From NCBI GenBank assembly GCA_024195585.1, contig SWBL01000169.1:42007-106006 (forward strand): a stretch of DNA of 64,000 nt, written 5' to 3'. Source of the DNA: Aureobasidium sp. EXF-3400 (lineage: Eukaryota; Ascomycota; Dothideomycetes; Dothideales; Saccotheciaceae). The notes beneath the pieces were generated by a model, which was given only the letters and a program-made list of their open reading frames with translations, searched no databases and had not been told where the DNA came from. Positions 46,208-57,168 of the stretch are shown piece by piece; position 1 is the first letter of the stretch; every line of letters begins with the position of its first letter. Both the position numbers and the translations under genes were made by a program.

Positions 46208-46730
46208 ATGGCCAACCTATCCTACGGTCGCGGCGGAGCAGGTATGACTGCGCGGGTGCGAAGACATGGCAAATGAAGCCTCCGGCTCACTGTAAACTCC
46301 ACAAACAGGCAATATGGCGCCCGCCTCGCCCAACCTCCAGCCTCAAGATCTCAAGACACCCACGATCAAGTCTCAGACCTACACCACCGGCAGAGGAGGC
46401 CAGGGCAACATGCAACCCAACATACACCCGGACATCACACGCCAAACCCAAGACGTCGACGCCCATCCGCGCGCCGGTCGCGAACCTGAGAAGAAGTTCC
46501 AATGGGGAAGAGGTGGCGCAGGCAACACGGCTTCGTTGAGCAAAGATCAAATTGTCGACATCAAGGAGAGAAACGCCTCAAGGCAGCGCGCTGAGGAAGC
46601 CGCTGCCGCTGCCAACCCCCCGGCCTCTGGCGAATCCATGGATCAGAAGCCCAAGAAGGAGACCAGGGCCGGCGCTGTGGGCCACATGCTCCAGCGCGTC
46701 ATGAGCAACGCAAGCGGCAAGAACCAGTAG
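46208..46730 (+). CDS. small DUF3602-type protein with GRGGxGN repeats
   Basis: Two exons, 46208-46241 and 46309-46730 (67 bp intron), giving 151 residues. The intron falls inside the first motif. Splicing restores YGRGGAGN, and two more copies follow (TGRGGQGN near 42, WGRGGAGN near 82). These Gly/Arg motifs define a fungal family of unknown function (DUF3602) of small, hydrophilic, probably disordered proteins. The C-terminal half is a charged Ala-rich helix (DIKERNASRQRAEEAAAAAN), ending in a helix with GHMLQRVMSNASG. No signal peptide. Some relatives are stress-induced; I cannot tell here. A frame opening at 46129 without the splice changes the first motif and is rejected. Confidence 0.85.
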
Positions 46731-46907
46731 CCGAACACTCAAGAGGAGGCTACCAAGAGATTATACTGGCGTTCTTTGTGTGTGTGTGTGGTTTGTCATT
46801 TATCGCTTGTCATTTTCGATACCCAATGGGTTTTGCGCTGGAGGGTACCTATTTCTGTTCTAATCTGATTTTTCCGCTTCATTCATCGCTTCGCTCACTC
46901 TGGTGGC

Positions 46908-47005
46908 CTATGACATCGCCAGCACCTCTCGCCAACTGTGAACGAACTTCAGACAGCTCAATCTGGCCTGCTATGACATCGCCGGACCCTCTCGCTCACT
47001 GTGAA
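46908..47005 (+). repeat. pair of 35 bp imperfect direct repeats, 63 bp apart
   Basis: Copies at 46908-46942 and 46971-47005 match at about 30 of 35 positions, both beginning CTATGACATCGCC and ending CTGTGAA. The 63 bp spacing is a multiple of three. Confidence 0.7.
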
Positions 47006-47020
47006 GGAGATTCTCAAAAG

Positions 47021-47083
47021 CGAAAAGCGAGTTTCGAGCATCGAAAAGCGAGTTTTCGACCACGAAAAGCGAGTTTTTAACGG
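47021..47083 (+). repeat. three 21 bp tandem repeats
   Basis: Units start at 47021, 47042 and 47063, each opening CGAAAAGCGAGTTT. The period is 21 bp. In the open frame they encode RKASF three times, a protein-kinase-A-like basic-Ser motif, though coding status is not established. Confidence 0.7.
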
Positions 47084-47262
47084 AGCTAGTACAACTGAAC
47101 AAACACAGAGCGCCATCGTTCACAACTGACATCCCTGACTCTTCCCTCCTACATTCAATCAAGAACAGCAACGTTCAGGTCAACGACCAGCACCTCCAAC
47201 TCTGCCTCTTCAAGCAACCCTTCCAATCCCATCTCTTTTTCCTGCATCCTGTCAATCAAGCC

Positions 47263-47746
47263 ATGGCACCCAAGTTCTCATGGATGAAGCTGCCCGCCAT
47301 CTTCAAGAGCAAGCAACACTTCGAACATGAGGTACCGAAACCGCACCTTTATCCTTTCCCCGTACATATCCCGTACATCCCGCGATACTAACGTAAAGAT
47401 CGCAGACCTCAACGAGCAAATCCGCAAACTCAAGATCACGAACCAGATGCTCTTTCGGGCTGATGAACGCCCCTCCAATATGGAGAGAGGCGCGAGGATC
47501 GCAGATTACAACGCTTATGCCGAGCACATTGTTGGTGAAAGGCAGAAGGGCGAAGAGCTGAGTCGCCAGCTGCAGAGCGAGAAGATCGTTTCGCAGGGTT
47601 TGAGGGACGAGCTCTCGGTGCTCAAAGGCATTGCAATTCTCGCAATTCTCGCAAGTCTCGTAAGGCTCATACGAGAAGACACTCTGTCTGATGTCAAAGA
47701 AGTTGAGCACAACAAGCATGTATTCGGAGAATGGGATGAAGAATAG
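47263..47746 (+). CDS. hypothetical small coiled-coil protein
   Basis: Two exons, 47263-47331 and 47399-47746, giving 138 residues. The 67 bp intron has a perfect TACTAAC branch point, which supports it well. The N terminus is basic and aromatic (MAPKFSWMKLPAIFKSK). Most of the middle (about 24-100) is a charged helix with heptad-like Leu/Ile (IADLNEQIRKLKITNQML, then GERQKGEELSRQLQ), so a coiled coil is likely. A hydrophobic patch (GIAILAILASLVRLI) near 105-120 is too short for a sure membrane span. The end is acidic. No recognised family. Its 3' end faces the large disordered gene 210 bp away. Confidence 0.65.
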
Positions 47747-47958
47747 GTGGATTGCTTGATCACTATAGAGATGCAGCAACATTACACAGCAGAGTCAATG
47801 AGAATATGAGATGTTGATTCCAATTCAAAAGAAGCAAAGTGTTTGATCGAAAAGAGTTCTATAGACATTATTAAAAGGTTTGTATACTAATTCATTCATC
47901 ATAGCCAGATCCGGCATTTGCCTTGCAATCGCTTCAAAGAACCCCATCCTTCCCTTTC

Positions 47959-50900
47959 TCAGTTTCTAACCATGAAAACAGGCACATCACTCAAATCAAC
48001 ACCAAAGTTCTGGCTGATAGCCACGCTCTTTCTGGCAGCCTTGGTATCGTTCTTCTGTCTGGTGCCTGCGCTGCCGCCAAAGCCAATACCACGTTCCCAG
48101 CCATAACCCAAGCCACCGGAGAACCTGTCGTAGGCGACATTCTGGTTCTCTGGGGGTGCAGTGGAGCGACGCTGAGGACGAGGCGTGGACTGAGGCTGAG
48201 GCTGAGCTTGAGCCTGAGCTTGAGCTTGAGCCTGAGGCTGGTCGTACACACGGCTCGATCTCTTCTGTGTAATGTTGCTCCTGGATGCTGGGGGAGCCGA
48301 AGCCTTCTCGGGTGTATTGTTCTCGACGGGGCGGTGGGTGCGGTACTTTGCACTATCTCTAGATGCAAAAGAGTCCTGAGATCTCTCCGAAGTCGCGGTA
48401 CGGTATGTTGAGCTGGAGTCGGTGCGCTCGACATCCTCCTGAGCTGGGCGCAAGTCGGTAGGATTGTCGTGGTGTAGCTTTCTGTAGGGATCCTCAGAGC
48501 GGTGTCTGTGCGGATCCTCAGAGTGAAGCTTTCTGTATGAGCCCTCCTCACCCAAGTGCATGGCGAACTCAGAGCCTTGAGGTGTGATGTAGCGTGACAC
48601 AATGACGGTCGGGGCACGGCGAGGTGCCTGCATGGTGGGCGAGTAAGCCTGAATGGCTGGGGAAGCAGGTGTCGACAGAGCAAAGCTCTTTCTCTCACCC
48701 ACAGGGGACGAAAGCATCTCATTGAGGTTTTGCTTGCGCTCCCGCCAGGCCAGGGCTTGGCTCTCCCAAGAGGATCTAGCTGCAGGAGATACTGGCGAGG
48801 CAGGTGTGTGGGGTGCAATAGTTGATTCTTTGATGTCAGTGGGCTTGGTAGAGACCGACAGATTCATGTGATTGGGCTGCTTTCCATGAGCGGGAACCTT
48901 GGGAGGTGCTCTAGATGGGAGTTGAGGCAGCTCAAGAGGCAAGGCTTGCGAACGCTTCTCAGCAGGTACCTGAGGCAATTCGCGTGCTTTGACTACCTCA
49001 CTGGAAGGAGTCTGGGCTGGCTGTTGTGTCTTACGTTGAGGTACCGGTACTGCCTCCTCAGGAACCACAGCGCTCCTCGGGCGTACTCGCGGAGCGACAG
49101 ACTGTGTACGGCGTCGCGTCTTTGCCTTCTCGGAGTTGGTGAGAATGGGTTCCAGACGGCCTTGAGCGAATCCGGTGCCAAAATCGATCGTACCGACTCT
49201 GACATTACCATCTTTTGAAGCAGGGCGAGAGAAAGTACCAGACATCGTCTCAGTCTGCTTGGGGAGTTCGGGCACTGCCTCGGGCACTCTTGGGACGGCA
49301 ATATTATGAGCGCTTTGCGATCTTGTTGCCCTGCCCCTCGTTGGTGGCCTCGACAAAACAGCGTCAATTGATTCGCGAGGCCGGCTTTGGCTGCGTGCTC
49401 TGTCTTGTCGACTGCGATCGACAGACTTGCCACGGCTTTGTTGCGCCTCCGAGCTGAGATCAGGCTTCGGAGCGGCGCGGCTGATCTCATGGGGATGGAA
49501 CCAGGGCTTAGATGGATCATAAGGCCCCATTTGCTTGACCCTCCGGGTAGCAATATCGTAAGGCGATTGGCCGAGAGATTGTGCTACTGTACCGAAATCT
49601 GAAAAGTCATGAGCAGGAAGAGGCTCATCGGCGACTGAGAGGACGGTTATGTCTTCCTCTCTACGATGTTGACTCTTGCTTCTGCTGCGGCTGCGGAAGC
49701 GGAAGAAGCTTCGGCTCCTCTTTCTAGTGGTACCGTCAGGCGAGCCCTCAGCAGCAGCGGTCTGCGAGGCTACATCATCTCTACGGCTACGGCCTCTTCC
49801 GCGAGCGTCCCTATCATTCTCTTCTTGGGTCTGAGGGGATGCAGAAGGTCCACGTTCCAAGCGACGGGTTGGGCGAGAAAAGTTGACAGACAGATCTTCT
49901 GCATCGCCAGCAACGAATTCTGGTTCGACTTCTGGCAGCACCGGTTCTTGCTCCTGCAACTGTTCGGGTACGACCATTTGCGACTGAGGACGAGACTTCT
50001 GAAGCTTCCTGGTTTGCTTGACCGGAGTTACTGGGGCGACTGGTGGTGTAGTGATTTTGTTGACGGAGGTGGATGAAGATGACTTCTTGAAGAAGAAACT
50101 TGGCAGACTGCGATGTCTCTCTGCTTTCTGAACTGCTGAGATCTGCTGCTGCATGTAAGGAGACTGAGGTGAGGAAACATTGTTTTCACTGATTTGTTCC
50201 AAGGAGGGTCTGAGAGCTGGCAGAGATTCCTTGGAACGAGTGCGCTCGGCTTGATCTGCAGCACCGAGAGCAGCGTTGAGGACTTCGTCAGGGTTGCTTT
50301 CCCTTATGATCGATCTCCTCGAGGCTTCAGAGCTGTATCCGCTATCGCTCTTGGTCATAAGAGGACGAGCAACGTTGAGGTGTGTCTGCGTCTGGGGCTT
50401 CTGTGCACGACGGATTGCTGTAGATGCATCACCGGTGAGTTTCCTCAAAGCCTCCTCGCGAGCGTCAATGCCACCTTCGACAGGAGACTCATCATGGACG
50501 GTGCTTAGACGTGAGACAGTAGTGGTCAATGCTGGGTTGCTCATGTGCGGGTTCTCAAGTGTGTCGAACTCGGATGTATATTCCTGAGCGTATTCGGAAG
50601 CACGTTGTGCAGCCTGGGGGCGGCTTGGCTGAGCAGCAGATCTACTCGTCTCGGCCTCGATACTGCGGCGAACAGGAGGACCTCTGCTCTTCGATCTAGC
50701 ACCAGCATCGGACGAGGGTTTTCTGTCCTGCTGCTCCGAACTTCTTCGTGGTGCCCGTAAAGAGACTACTGTAGCACGACTTGGGCGGACATGTTCTAAG
50801 CTGGGCTCTCCTTCATCAGCAGTAGTGAAACCTTCACCAGATGATGATTCTGGTACGGAAGGTTTTCGTTGAATGCCTGCCTTCTCCACTCGTTGGAGAA

Positions 50901-51711
50901 GACGAGCTGGCTCTGGTGAGGCAGATCCATTAGTGATGCGCAGAGAACCCATCTTGTATGTGCCGATTTGAGGATAGAAGTTGGATGGTGTGGTAGGGCG
51001 GCCTCCTTGAAGCTCAGCACCTCCATCAGCAAGGTCCAGGGCTTCAAAGTCAAGAGGCACGTCAAGCCTTGGTGACTCGGTAGGAACGTGCTGTCTGGAG
51101 ACTGAAGCCGAGCGGACTGTGACATTGTTCTCTGAGTAGTTCCTCAAAAGCTCACGGGAAAGACGAGTTTTGACACCAGCTGGAAGCAACGAACTTCTTC
51201 GGATGAGAGGAGAGATGGGTGGTTCTTCATGGTCCTTGTTTTCCGGCTGGGAAGGAGCGATGGTGCGTTCGACATTTCTGGTGGGCAGTAGAGCCTTGTG
51301 AAGAAGAATCAAATCCTCTGGTGACGCTCGCTTCTTTAGCTCTTGCAAAAGAGCAATGGCAGCGGCAACATCGACATCGGAATTATCTACAGCAATGGTG
51401 TGGCGTTTCGATGTGTTTGCCGTGTTCGAAGCTTTTCTCGATCTAATGCCTTCAGTGGGGAGATTGGTAGCCGACCTAGAGGGCGACTCAGAATTCCGGT
51501 AAGATGCAGATCCAGTGAGGCTGAGAGGTGAGTCGTTGGAGTATGAGCCTCGGAAGTCTTCGGCGTAATCAGTTGTGGTGTTGATAGGGGTTGTGTTGGA
51601 GGAGCTTGTTTCAGCTTTGCCGAGACCAGTGGAAGTGTGCTTGGTTCTCGGTTTTGCCAATCTTTGAGAAAATCCATTTCCAGGGGACTGCGTCTCATTT
51701 GGTTGGAACAT
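47959..51711 (-). CDS. large disordered protein, 1250 aa, function unknown
   Basis: Single long exon. The first ATG is at 51711; the frame extends to 51756, where the codon is TTG. Low complexity throughout: Ser, Arg, Pro and Gln dominate, with many RSxSR-like and SxxP phosphorylation-type motifs and few hydrophobic stretches. Two ordered-looking islands stand out: a helix near 110-150 (AAAIALLQELKKRASPEDLI) and a conserved-looking GPYDPSKPWFHPHEISRA near 740. Near the C terminus a Gln-Ala repeat (QAQAQAQ) is encoded by hexanucleotide units, and the end is a Gly/Arg-rich segment followed by NFGVDLSDVPVF. A GTAAGT at 51895 follows MFKTPS but its phase does not join this frame, so a 5' UTR intron is more likely than a coding exon. 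I do not recognise the family. Confidence 0.7.
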   Translation of the reverse strand: MFQPNETQSPGNGFSQRLAKPRTKHTSTGLGKAETSSSNTTPINTTTDYAEDFRGSYSNDSPLSLTGSASYRNSESPSRSATNLPTEGIRSRKASNTANTSKRHTIAVDNSDVDVAAAIALLQELKKRASPEDLILLHKALLPTRNVERTIAPSQPENKDHEEPPISPLIRRSSLLPAGVKTRLSRELLRNYSENNVTVRSASVSRQHVPTESPRLDVPLDFEALDLADGGAELQGGRPTTPSNFYPQIGTYKMGSLRITNGSASPEPARLLQRVEKAGIQRKPSVPESSSGEGFTTADEGEPSLEHVRPSRATVVSLRAPRRSSEQQDRKPSSDAGARSKSRGPPVRRSIEAETSRSAAQPSRPQAAQRASEYAQEYTSEFDTLENPHMSNPALTTTVSRLSTVHDESPVEGGIDAREEALRKLTGDASTAIRRAQKPQTQTHLNVARPLMTKSDSGYSSEASRRSIIRESNPDEVLNAALGAADQAERTRSKESLPALRPSLEQISENNVSSPQSPYMQQQISAVQKAERHRSLPSFFFKKSSSSTSVNKITTPPVAPVTPVKQTRKLQKSRPQSQMVVPEQLQEQEPVLPEVEPEFVAGDAEDLSVNFSRPTRRLERGPSASPQTQEENDRDARGRGRSRRDDVASQTAAAEGSPDGTTRKRSRSFFRFRSRSRSKSQHRREEDITVLSVADEPLPAHDFSDFGTVAQSLGQSPYDIATRRVKQMGPYDPSKPWFHPHEISRAAPKPDLSSEAQQSRGKSVDRSRQDRARSQSRPRESIDAVLSRPPTRGRATRSQSAHNIAVPRVPEAVPELPKQTETMSGTFSRPASKDGNVRVGTIDFGTGFAQGRLEPILTNSEKAKTRRRTQSVAPRVRPRSAVVPEEAVPVPQRKTQQPAQTPSSEVVKARELPQVPAEKRSQALPLELPQLPSRAPPKVPAHGKQPNHMNLSVSTKPTDIKESTIAPHTPASPVSPAARSSWESQALAWRERKQNLNEMLSSPVGERKSFALSTPASPAIQAYSPTMQAPRRAPTVIVSRYITPQGSEFAMHLGEEGSYRKLHSEDPHRHRSEDPYRKLHHDNPTDLRPAQEDVERTDSSSTYRTATSERSQDSFASRDSAKYRTHRPVENNTPEKASAPPASRSNITQKRSSRVYDQPQAQAQAQAQAQPQPQSTPRPQRRSTAPPENQNVAYDRFSGGLGYGWERGIGFGGSAGTRQKNDTKAARKSVAISQNFGVDLSDVPVFMVRN
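48190..48240 (-). repeat. hexanucleotide repeat (Gln-Ala) within the disordered gene
   Basis: About eight imperfect CTGAGC/TTGAGC units on the plus strand encode alternating Gln-Ala on the minus strand. The array keeps the frame and is prone to length change. Confidence 0.75.
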
Positions 51712-51756
51712 TGTGTCCAGTGTCAATGACTCTTCGTTATCTGGCGGCACCGTCAA

Positions 51757-53334
51757 TATTGTTGATTGTTGGTAATTTTAGGGATGGACATGACGGACTC
51801 TTAACACTCTTGGAGCGGCTGCTGCTAGGTCTATTAAAGGACCTGAAGCTACGATTGCATCAACATCATGCACCAAGACAAGAAGGGACGACCCGGTACT
51901 TACGAAGGAGTCTTGAACATGGCAATGCTTGACAAACGGCGAGGGGTAGATTACGATTGATGGCAGAGGAGCGAAGATGAGGGGAATAAAACGGTGCTGT
52001 TGGAAACGGCACAGCCACAAGCACAGCGGACCAAGTCCCGACGAATAAGAAGTGCTAACGAATGTGATGTCGGACAGAGGCCGTTGGACAATGAGGTCAA
52101 GAGTGGCAGGCTGTGTGCAGGTGGTCACAAAAGAGGAGTTTGAGGTTTTAAGAAGAGGGAAATCATGTCGTCTTGTGCAGTACGGAGACGGGGTCGCGCA
52201 TGGATGGCCGGCGTCAAAGCGCAGACTAAAGGCAAGAGCACAAGTGGCTGGGAGTGGGTTGTCAGGAGCGATGAACGGCAAGGATTCGTTTCACGGGCCC
52301 TGTTAACCTCAGCCTCAAGATCCGGATTTTTGTTTAGCTACGTCTATCTTATGCATGGCGATTGTCCAATCAGCCCACTGCCTGACTTCTGTAACACCCA
52401 ATCCCGTTAACCTGCCCGTCCGTTGCATCGTCTCGATCCGGTTCTGCATCATGCTTTGGGTGCTTCAAAAGACAAATCATCATGCATGCCCCGGACAAGG
52501 GTAGCGAGAGGCAGCGAACTCCGGGTTGCCTGAGCTGCTTGTCAAAGAAGGCTGGGAGTGAGAACCCTGACTCTTGACATGTCATGCCACGCGAGGGCAC
52601 AAGCCAGCAAGAGTTGAATGCTTTTCTTCTTTCTCTTCGCTCATGAAATGAACACGAATCATGGATGACGCCTTACTCGAGCGTAAGCCGTGGCGTGCGT
52701 GGCTCTTTAGCAGGTTTGAAGTTCAAGCAAGGCGAGTTGACAGGGCACAGCCACTTCGGCTAGCCACGTACAAAGATACACGGGAAGATCTTGATGCAAT
52801 CAAGTGGCGGTGCGAGGCGGTGCACATCGAGATGCAGAGCCAAAAGATCGACGTGCATGATGAGGTGAAGCATAAAACAAGGTTGCTAACACGATGCGGA
52901 CGGATTTCGGTTGATCCGGTCTTGCTTTGCATCGGGTCACCTTCGGATCGTGTTGGTGTCCGGCCTCCCTTCCAGAGGCGTGGTTATGCATAAGACGGCA
53001 GTTATATCATAAATCGAAGAGTCACTCAGATGAACAATCAAGTTACCAGCCGAATGACTCTTGTGGGAGCGTTGCAATCTGACTGTGGTCCGGACAAAGT
53101 CTGGACGGTATGGTGATACTCGACGATAGCAGTAATGAACATGGCCGGTTGGTAGCTCACAGACATGTGAAGGCTGTGGTGAGTTGCACCAAAACATGCA
53201 GATTTGGTTATCAGCACATGTCCCAGCCAAATATCCTCGGCAGGTCAAGTAGATAGCACAAGACTGGTCTAGAGGCACAGGGTGTGATTAAGGGTCTAGT
53301 CGTGCATGTGCTGCTGCACTCTTTAGAAATTCGA
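51757..53334. other. intergenic, weak small frame only
   Basis: About 1.6 kb between divergently placed genes. A 110-codon plus-strand frame (52661-52993, ATG start) is moderately protein-like, with charged helical sequence such as RLATYKDTREDLDAIKWR, but has no family or splice support. The rest shows nothing clear. Confidence 0.4.
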
Positions 53335-53364
53335 ACGCGAGGATTCGCGTCGCGAGCTTCGCGT
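53335..53364. promoter_or_regulatory. three MCB-like boxes upstream of MCM7
   Basis: ACGCGA at 53335-53340 and TCGCGT at 53345-53350 and 53359-53364, about 125-155 bp before the MCM7 start. ACGCG cores are the binding site of MBF-type factors that drive G1/S genes including MCM subunits. The clustering fits that role; binding is inferred. Confidence 0.5.
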
Positions 53365-53488
53365 TTGCTTTCGCATCTCGGTCCCACTCCCTGCCACCAG
53401 ACACATCATAACCCAAACCCATCAATCTTTCTTGGAGCAAGCTGCCGTGTGTCGGACAATTCGAGATTAGACGGCATCACAAGCGATT

Positions 53489-56010
53489 ATGGCGCTCCTT
53501 ACTTACCCCTCATTGATCAATTACGAGGAGCAGCAAGGTTTGTTTTGACCAAAACGCACACGCAAACAAAGCACTGAATCCGCGTCAACAGCTGCTTTCG
53601 AGGACTTTTTGCGCTCGTTCAAACCATCATCAATCACAGCCGAGAACGGTCTCGATGAATTGAACATTAACGATAACGACAATGATGAATACGACTTTAT
53701 GGACGAGACGGCAGACGGCGCTGCCCAGCGAAGGACGCCGAAAGCAATCTACATGGACAAGCTGCAACGCGTAGCAGATAGGGAGGTCGACACGATCCTG
53801 ATCGATCTAGACGACGTGAAAGAATACGAGCAGGCACTGGAGGATGGCGGCGCATCACTGAAGCTCGTATCGTCAATCGAGCGCAACGCACACCACTACA
53901 TTGAGATTCTGTCGCGCGCCGTCGACAAGCTCATGCCGCCAGCCAGCTCCGACGTCAGCTTCAAGGACGATGTTATCGACGTCATCCTCACCCAACGACA
54001 GAACGCGAACCGTGTCATGCAACAGACGCTCGAAGATGAACGCGAGCACAACGCTACCGAATCCTTCTTCCCTCCTGCCCTCACCCGCCGTTACACCCTC
54101 AACTTCAAGCCCGTCACCCCTTCCGAGTCAAGTGATGGAAAGAGCAGCAAAGCCATGGCCGTTCGTCAAGTGCGCGGTGAACACCTGGGTCACCTCATCA
54201 CAGTGCGCGGTATCGCAATCAGAGTCTCGGATGTCAAGCCTGCTGTCCAGGTCAATGCCTACTCTTGCGATCGTTGCGGTCAAGAAGTCTTCCAGCCCGT
54301 CACCACAAAACAATATACTCCCATGGTCCAGTGCCCCTCGGACGCCTGCCAAAAGAACAACGTCAAGGGCCAGCTTCTACATTCGACTCGCGCTTCCAAG
54401 TTCCTGGCTTTCCAGGAAGTAAAGATCCAGGAAATGTCCGATCAAGTCCCTGTCGGCCACATTCCTCGTCAATTGACCATTTACTGCCACGGTGCCTTGG
54501 CCCGTCAAATCAACCCCGGTGATGTCGTTGATGTTGCTGGCATCTTCCTTCCCACACCCTACACAGGCTTCAAGGCCATCAAGGCTGGTCTTTTGACAGA
54601 TACATATCTCGAGGCTCAACATGTCCATCAGCACAAGAAGGCATACGAGTCCATGGTCTTGGCTCCCAGCACTGTGCGCCGTATGGCCGACTTGGAACAG
54701 TCTGGACAACTCTACGAATACCTGAGTAGATCCATTGCCCCGGAGATCTTCGGCCATCTCGATGTCAAAAAGGCTCTCCTTTTGCAGCTGATCGGTGGTG
54801 TGACTAAGGAGATGGGTGACGGTATGCGCATTCGTGGTGATATCAACGTCTGCCTGATGGGTGACCCAGGTGTTGCCAAATCCCAACTGCTCAAATACAT
54901 CACAAAGGTTGCCCCACGTGGTGTCTACACAACAGGTCGTGGTTCAAGTGGTGTCGGTCTCACTGCCGCAGTCATGAGAGATCCTGTTACCGATGAGATG
55001 GTGCTTGAAGGAGGTGCCCTCGTTCTTGCCGACAACGGCATGTGCTGTATCGATGAGTTTGACAAGATGGACGACAGCGACAGAACAGCTATCCACGAAG
55101 TCATGGAGCAGCAGACAATCTCCATCTCTAAGGCTGGTATCACTACAACACTCAACGCACGCACTTCGATCCTGGCAGCCGCCAACCCGCTGTACGGACG
55201 TTACAACCCTCGCATCTCTCCCGTGGAGAACATCAACCTGCCAGCTGCATTATTGAGTAGATTCGATATTCTCTTCCTCATCCTTGACACTCCTTCCCGC
55301 GACGCCGACGAAGATCTGGCTCGTCACGTTACTCACGTTCACATTCACAACGCTCACCCCGAGCCTGCAGGCGGCGGTCTCATCTTCTCACCCAACGAGG
55401 TTCGTCAATGGGTAGCACGCGCTCGTTCCTTCCGACCCACAATCCCCAAGGCCGTTTCCGACTACCTCGTAGGTGCCTACGTTCGTCTACGCCAACAACA
55501 AAAGCGTGATGAGTCGGCCAACAAGACATTCACTCACACATCACCACGTACGCTACTCGGTGTGATGCGTCTATCACAGGCCCTCGCTCGTCTTCGTTTC
55601 GCTGAAGAGGTCATCACCGACGATGTAGACGAAGCATTGCGTCTTACCGAAGTCAGCAAAGCCTCGCTATACGATGACGACCGCTCGCATCGTGGCGATA
55701 TGAGTGTCAGCAGTCGCATCTTTAACCTCGTACGCGGTATGCGTGAGAGCGGTGCTGCTGCCACTAGCGAAGGTCGTGGCGAGCTTGATCTCCGTCGTGT
55801 GCGTGAACGTGTTCTTGCCAAGGGCTTCACTCTGCAGCAACTCGAGTCTTGTCTTGATGAGTACTCTGATCTCGACGTAAGTTTTTTCTTTTCATCTCAT
55901 TCTGTCATACAAAGATTGCTAACATTGTTGTACAGATCTGGCAAACTGCTGCAGAAGGCACTAGACTTGTGTTCATCGAGGCTGGCGACGACATGGAGGA
56001 TGAAGCGTAG
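53489..56010 (+). CDS. MCM7: MCM7 replicative helicase subunit
   Basis: Subunit of the Mcm2-7 ring that unwinds DNA at replication forks. Three exons: 53489-53537, 53592-55876 and 55936-56010, with 54 and 59 bp introns, giving 802 residues. Splicing gives the usual start (MALLTYPSLINYEEQQAAFE) and end (IWQTAAEGTRLVFIEAGDD). The zinc finger is CDRCGQEVFQPV with a second pair in CPSDAC (about 230-262). The AAA+ core has Walker A GDPGVAKSQL near 410, Walker B CCIDEFDKM near 470 and the arginine finger SRFDIL near 570. A C-terminal winged-helix region follows. Every catalytic motif is intact. The promoter carries MCB-like boxes, fitting G1/S expression. An ATG further into the unspliced frame (53609) would lose the conserved N terminus. 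Confidence 0.96.
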
Positions 56011-57168
56011 ATGCGTTCTTTGGTTGGGAATATTAAAGAAAAAGAGGTGGTCTACATCTAGTGTCATATGTTTTGGGCGTTCATAATGGAAAGGGGGGTT
56101 GTTGTTCTTTATACCTGTAGTCCCTTTTACCACCCCTCAAACAGCGAATAAGTTCTTTATCCATCTGGCGCTCTAGTTTTGCATGAACCTTTTCTTGTTT
56201 CTCAATTCATTGCGCATCGAACACTACATCACAAAGGCAAAGGAGAGAAGAGGAGAGGAGGAGAAGAATCAAACACGAGAATTCGAGAAAAAAGATTGGT
56301 ATGCTGCAAGAACATGACAGGGTCGTACCTGCCTCAACAATTTATTTTCCGTATTCCAGCATTCCGAAGCCCAGATGACATTGGATCACTTGGGAACGTG
56401 TTCTTAGGTGCCGGTGGAGTGCTTGGATGTATCCAGCCATTAAGAAAGTAGATATAGTGACCGGTGTTGATAATCTGTACGAATTTCGACGACTACAATT
56501 TGTAACATGGAAATGTCACAAGATATGGATGAAACAATGTGAAATACGAACATTGATACGTAACTGTAGGGTTATTAAAGGTTGGAAGCCTCATGATTTA
56601 ATCTCCCTGTATGCAAAACCATGTCACATAGACAGCTATAAAAATGCACAATGCGCCCGAGAACCGAAGCGCTTCCACAGAGAGTCGACCATCTTGCGAC
56701 TCTCTGTAGGTTCGCCTACTTTCTAGAAGTTATTATGCTTATTTATAGCATCTTATCTTCGTAAGAGAAGGATAAGGAGTATGGCATAAGTCTGTATCTC
56801 CCAACCTCCTATAACCGTCTAAAGAGTAAACACTATTGAAAGGAATGGTAACTTCAAAAAAAAAAAGTCTAGAGAGCAATTCTTAGTGGGTGCTTCCCGG
56901 GTACTACAGCTACTATGCATCTTTGTAGCTGTCTATATGACATATATTTGCACACGGGGAGAAAGGACCCAAGACAAGGCAAGACAAGACATAAAATACC
57001 CCTAGGAGCAATAAACAACAGGCCGTAAGATGGGGGGTGTCTCTACATCACTAACCAAAGAAAACTACGACAACAAAACAGAGCATTAACTAACTTTCCA
57101 TTATAGCAAGAGCGATCCCGCGCTCTCTTCCTCTCCATTAAACATCGTCACCAGCATCGATCTTCGAT
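56011..57168. other. convergent AT-rich intergenic region
   Basis: About 1.16 kb between converging genes. It contains a poly-A tract near 56857, an AT-rich middle and the hairpins at 56666-56719 listed separately. No protein gene is supported. Confidence 0.45.
56666..56719. other. tandem hairpins, possible structured RNA
   Basis: A 10 bp perfect stem, CAGAGAGTCG (56678-56687) with CGACTCTCTG (56697-56706) across a 9-base loop. Directly next to it is GTAGG-TTCG-CCTAC (56706-56719), a 5 bp stem with a UUCG-type tetraloop. A palindrome GAAGCGCTTC precedes them (56666-56675). A TATAAAAA string lies at 56637-56644. Could be a small RNA or chance. Confidence 0.3.

Larger units (their letters stand above)
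46731..47262. other. intergenic with in-frame direct repeats
   Basis: About 530 bp between two plus-strand genes, containing the repeats listed separately. A 100-codon plus-strand frame (46778-47080) spans both repeats. Its reading shows WPMTSPAPLANCE and later WPAMTSPDPLAHCE, then three RKASF units. It may be chance, an orphan peptide or part of an upstream leader. Confidence 0.4.

Noticed and set aside
51884..51916. Possible first exon MFKTPS of the 1250-residue protein
   Set aside because: A good GTAAGT donor follows, but its phase does not fit any acceptor leading into the long frame; a 5' UTR intron remains possible.
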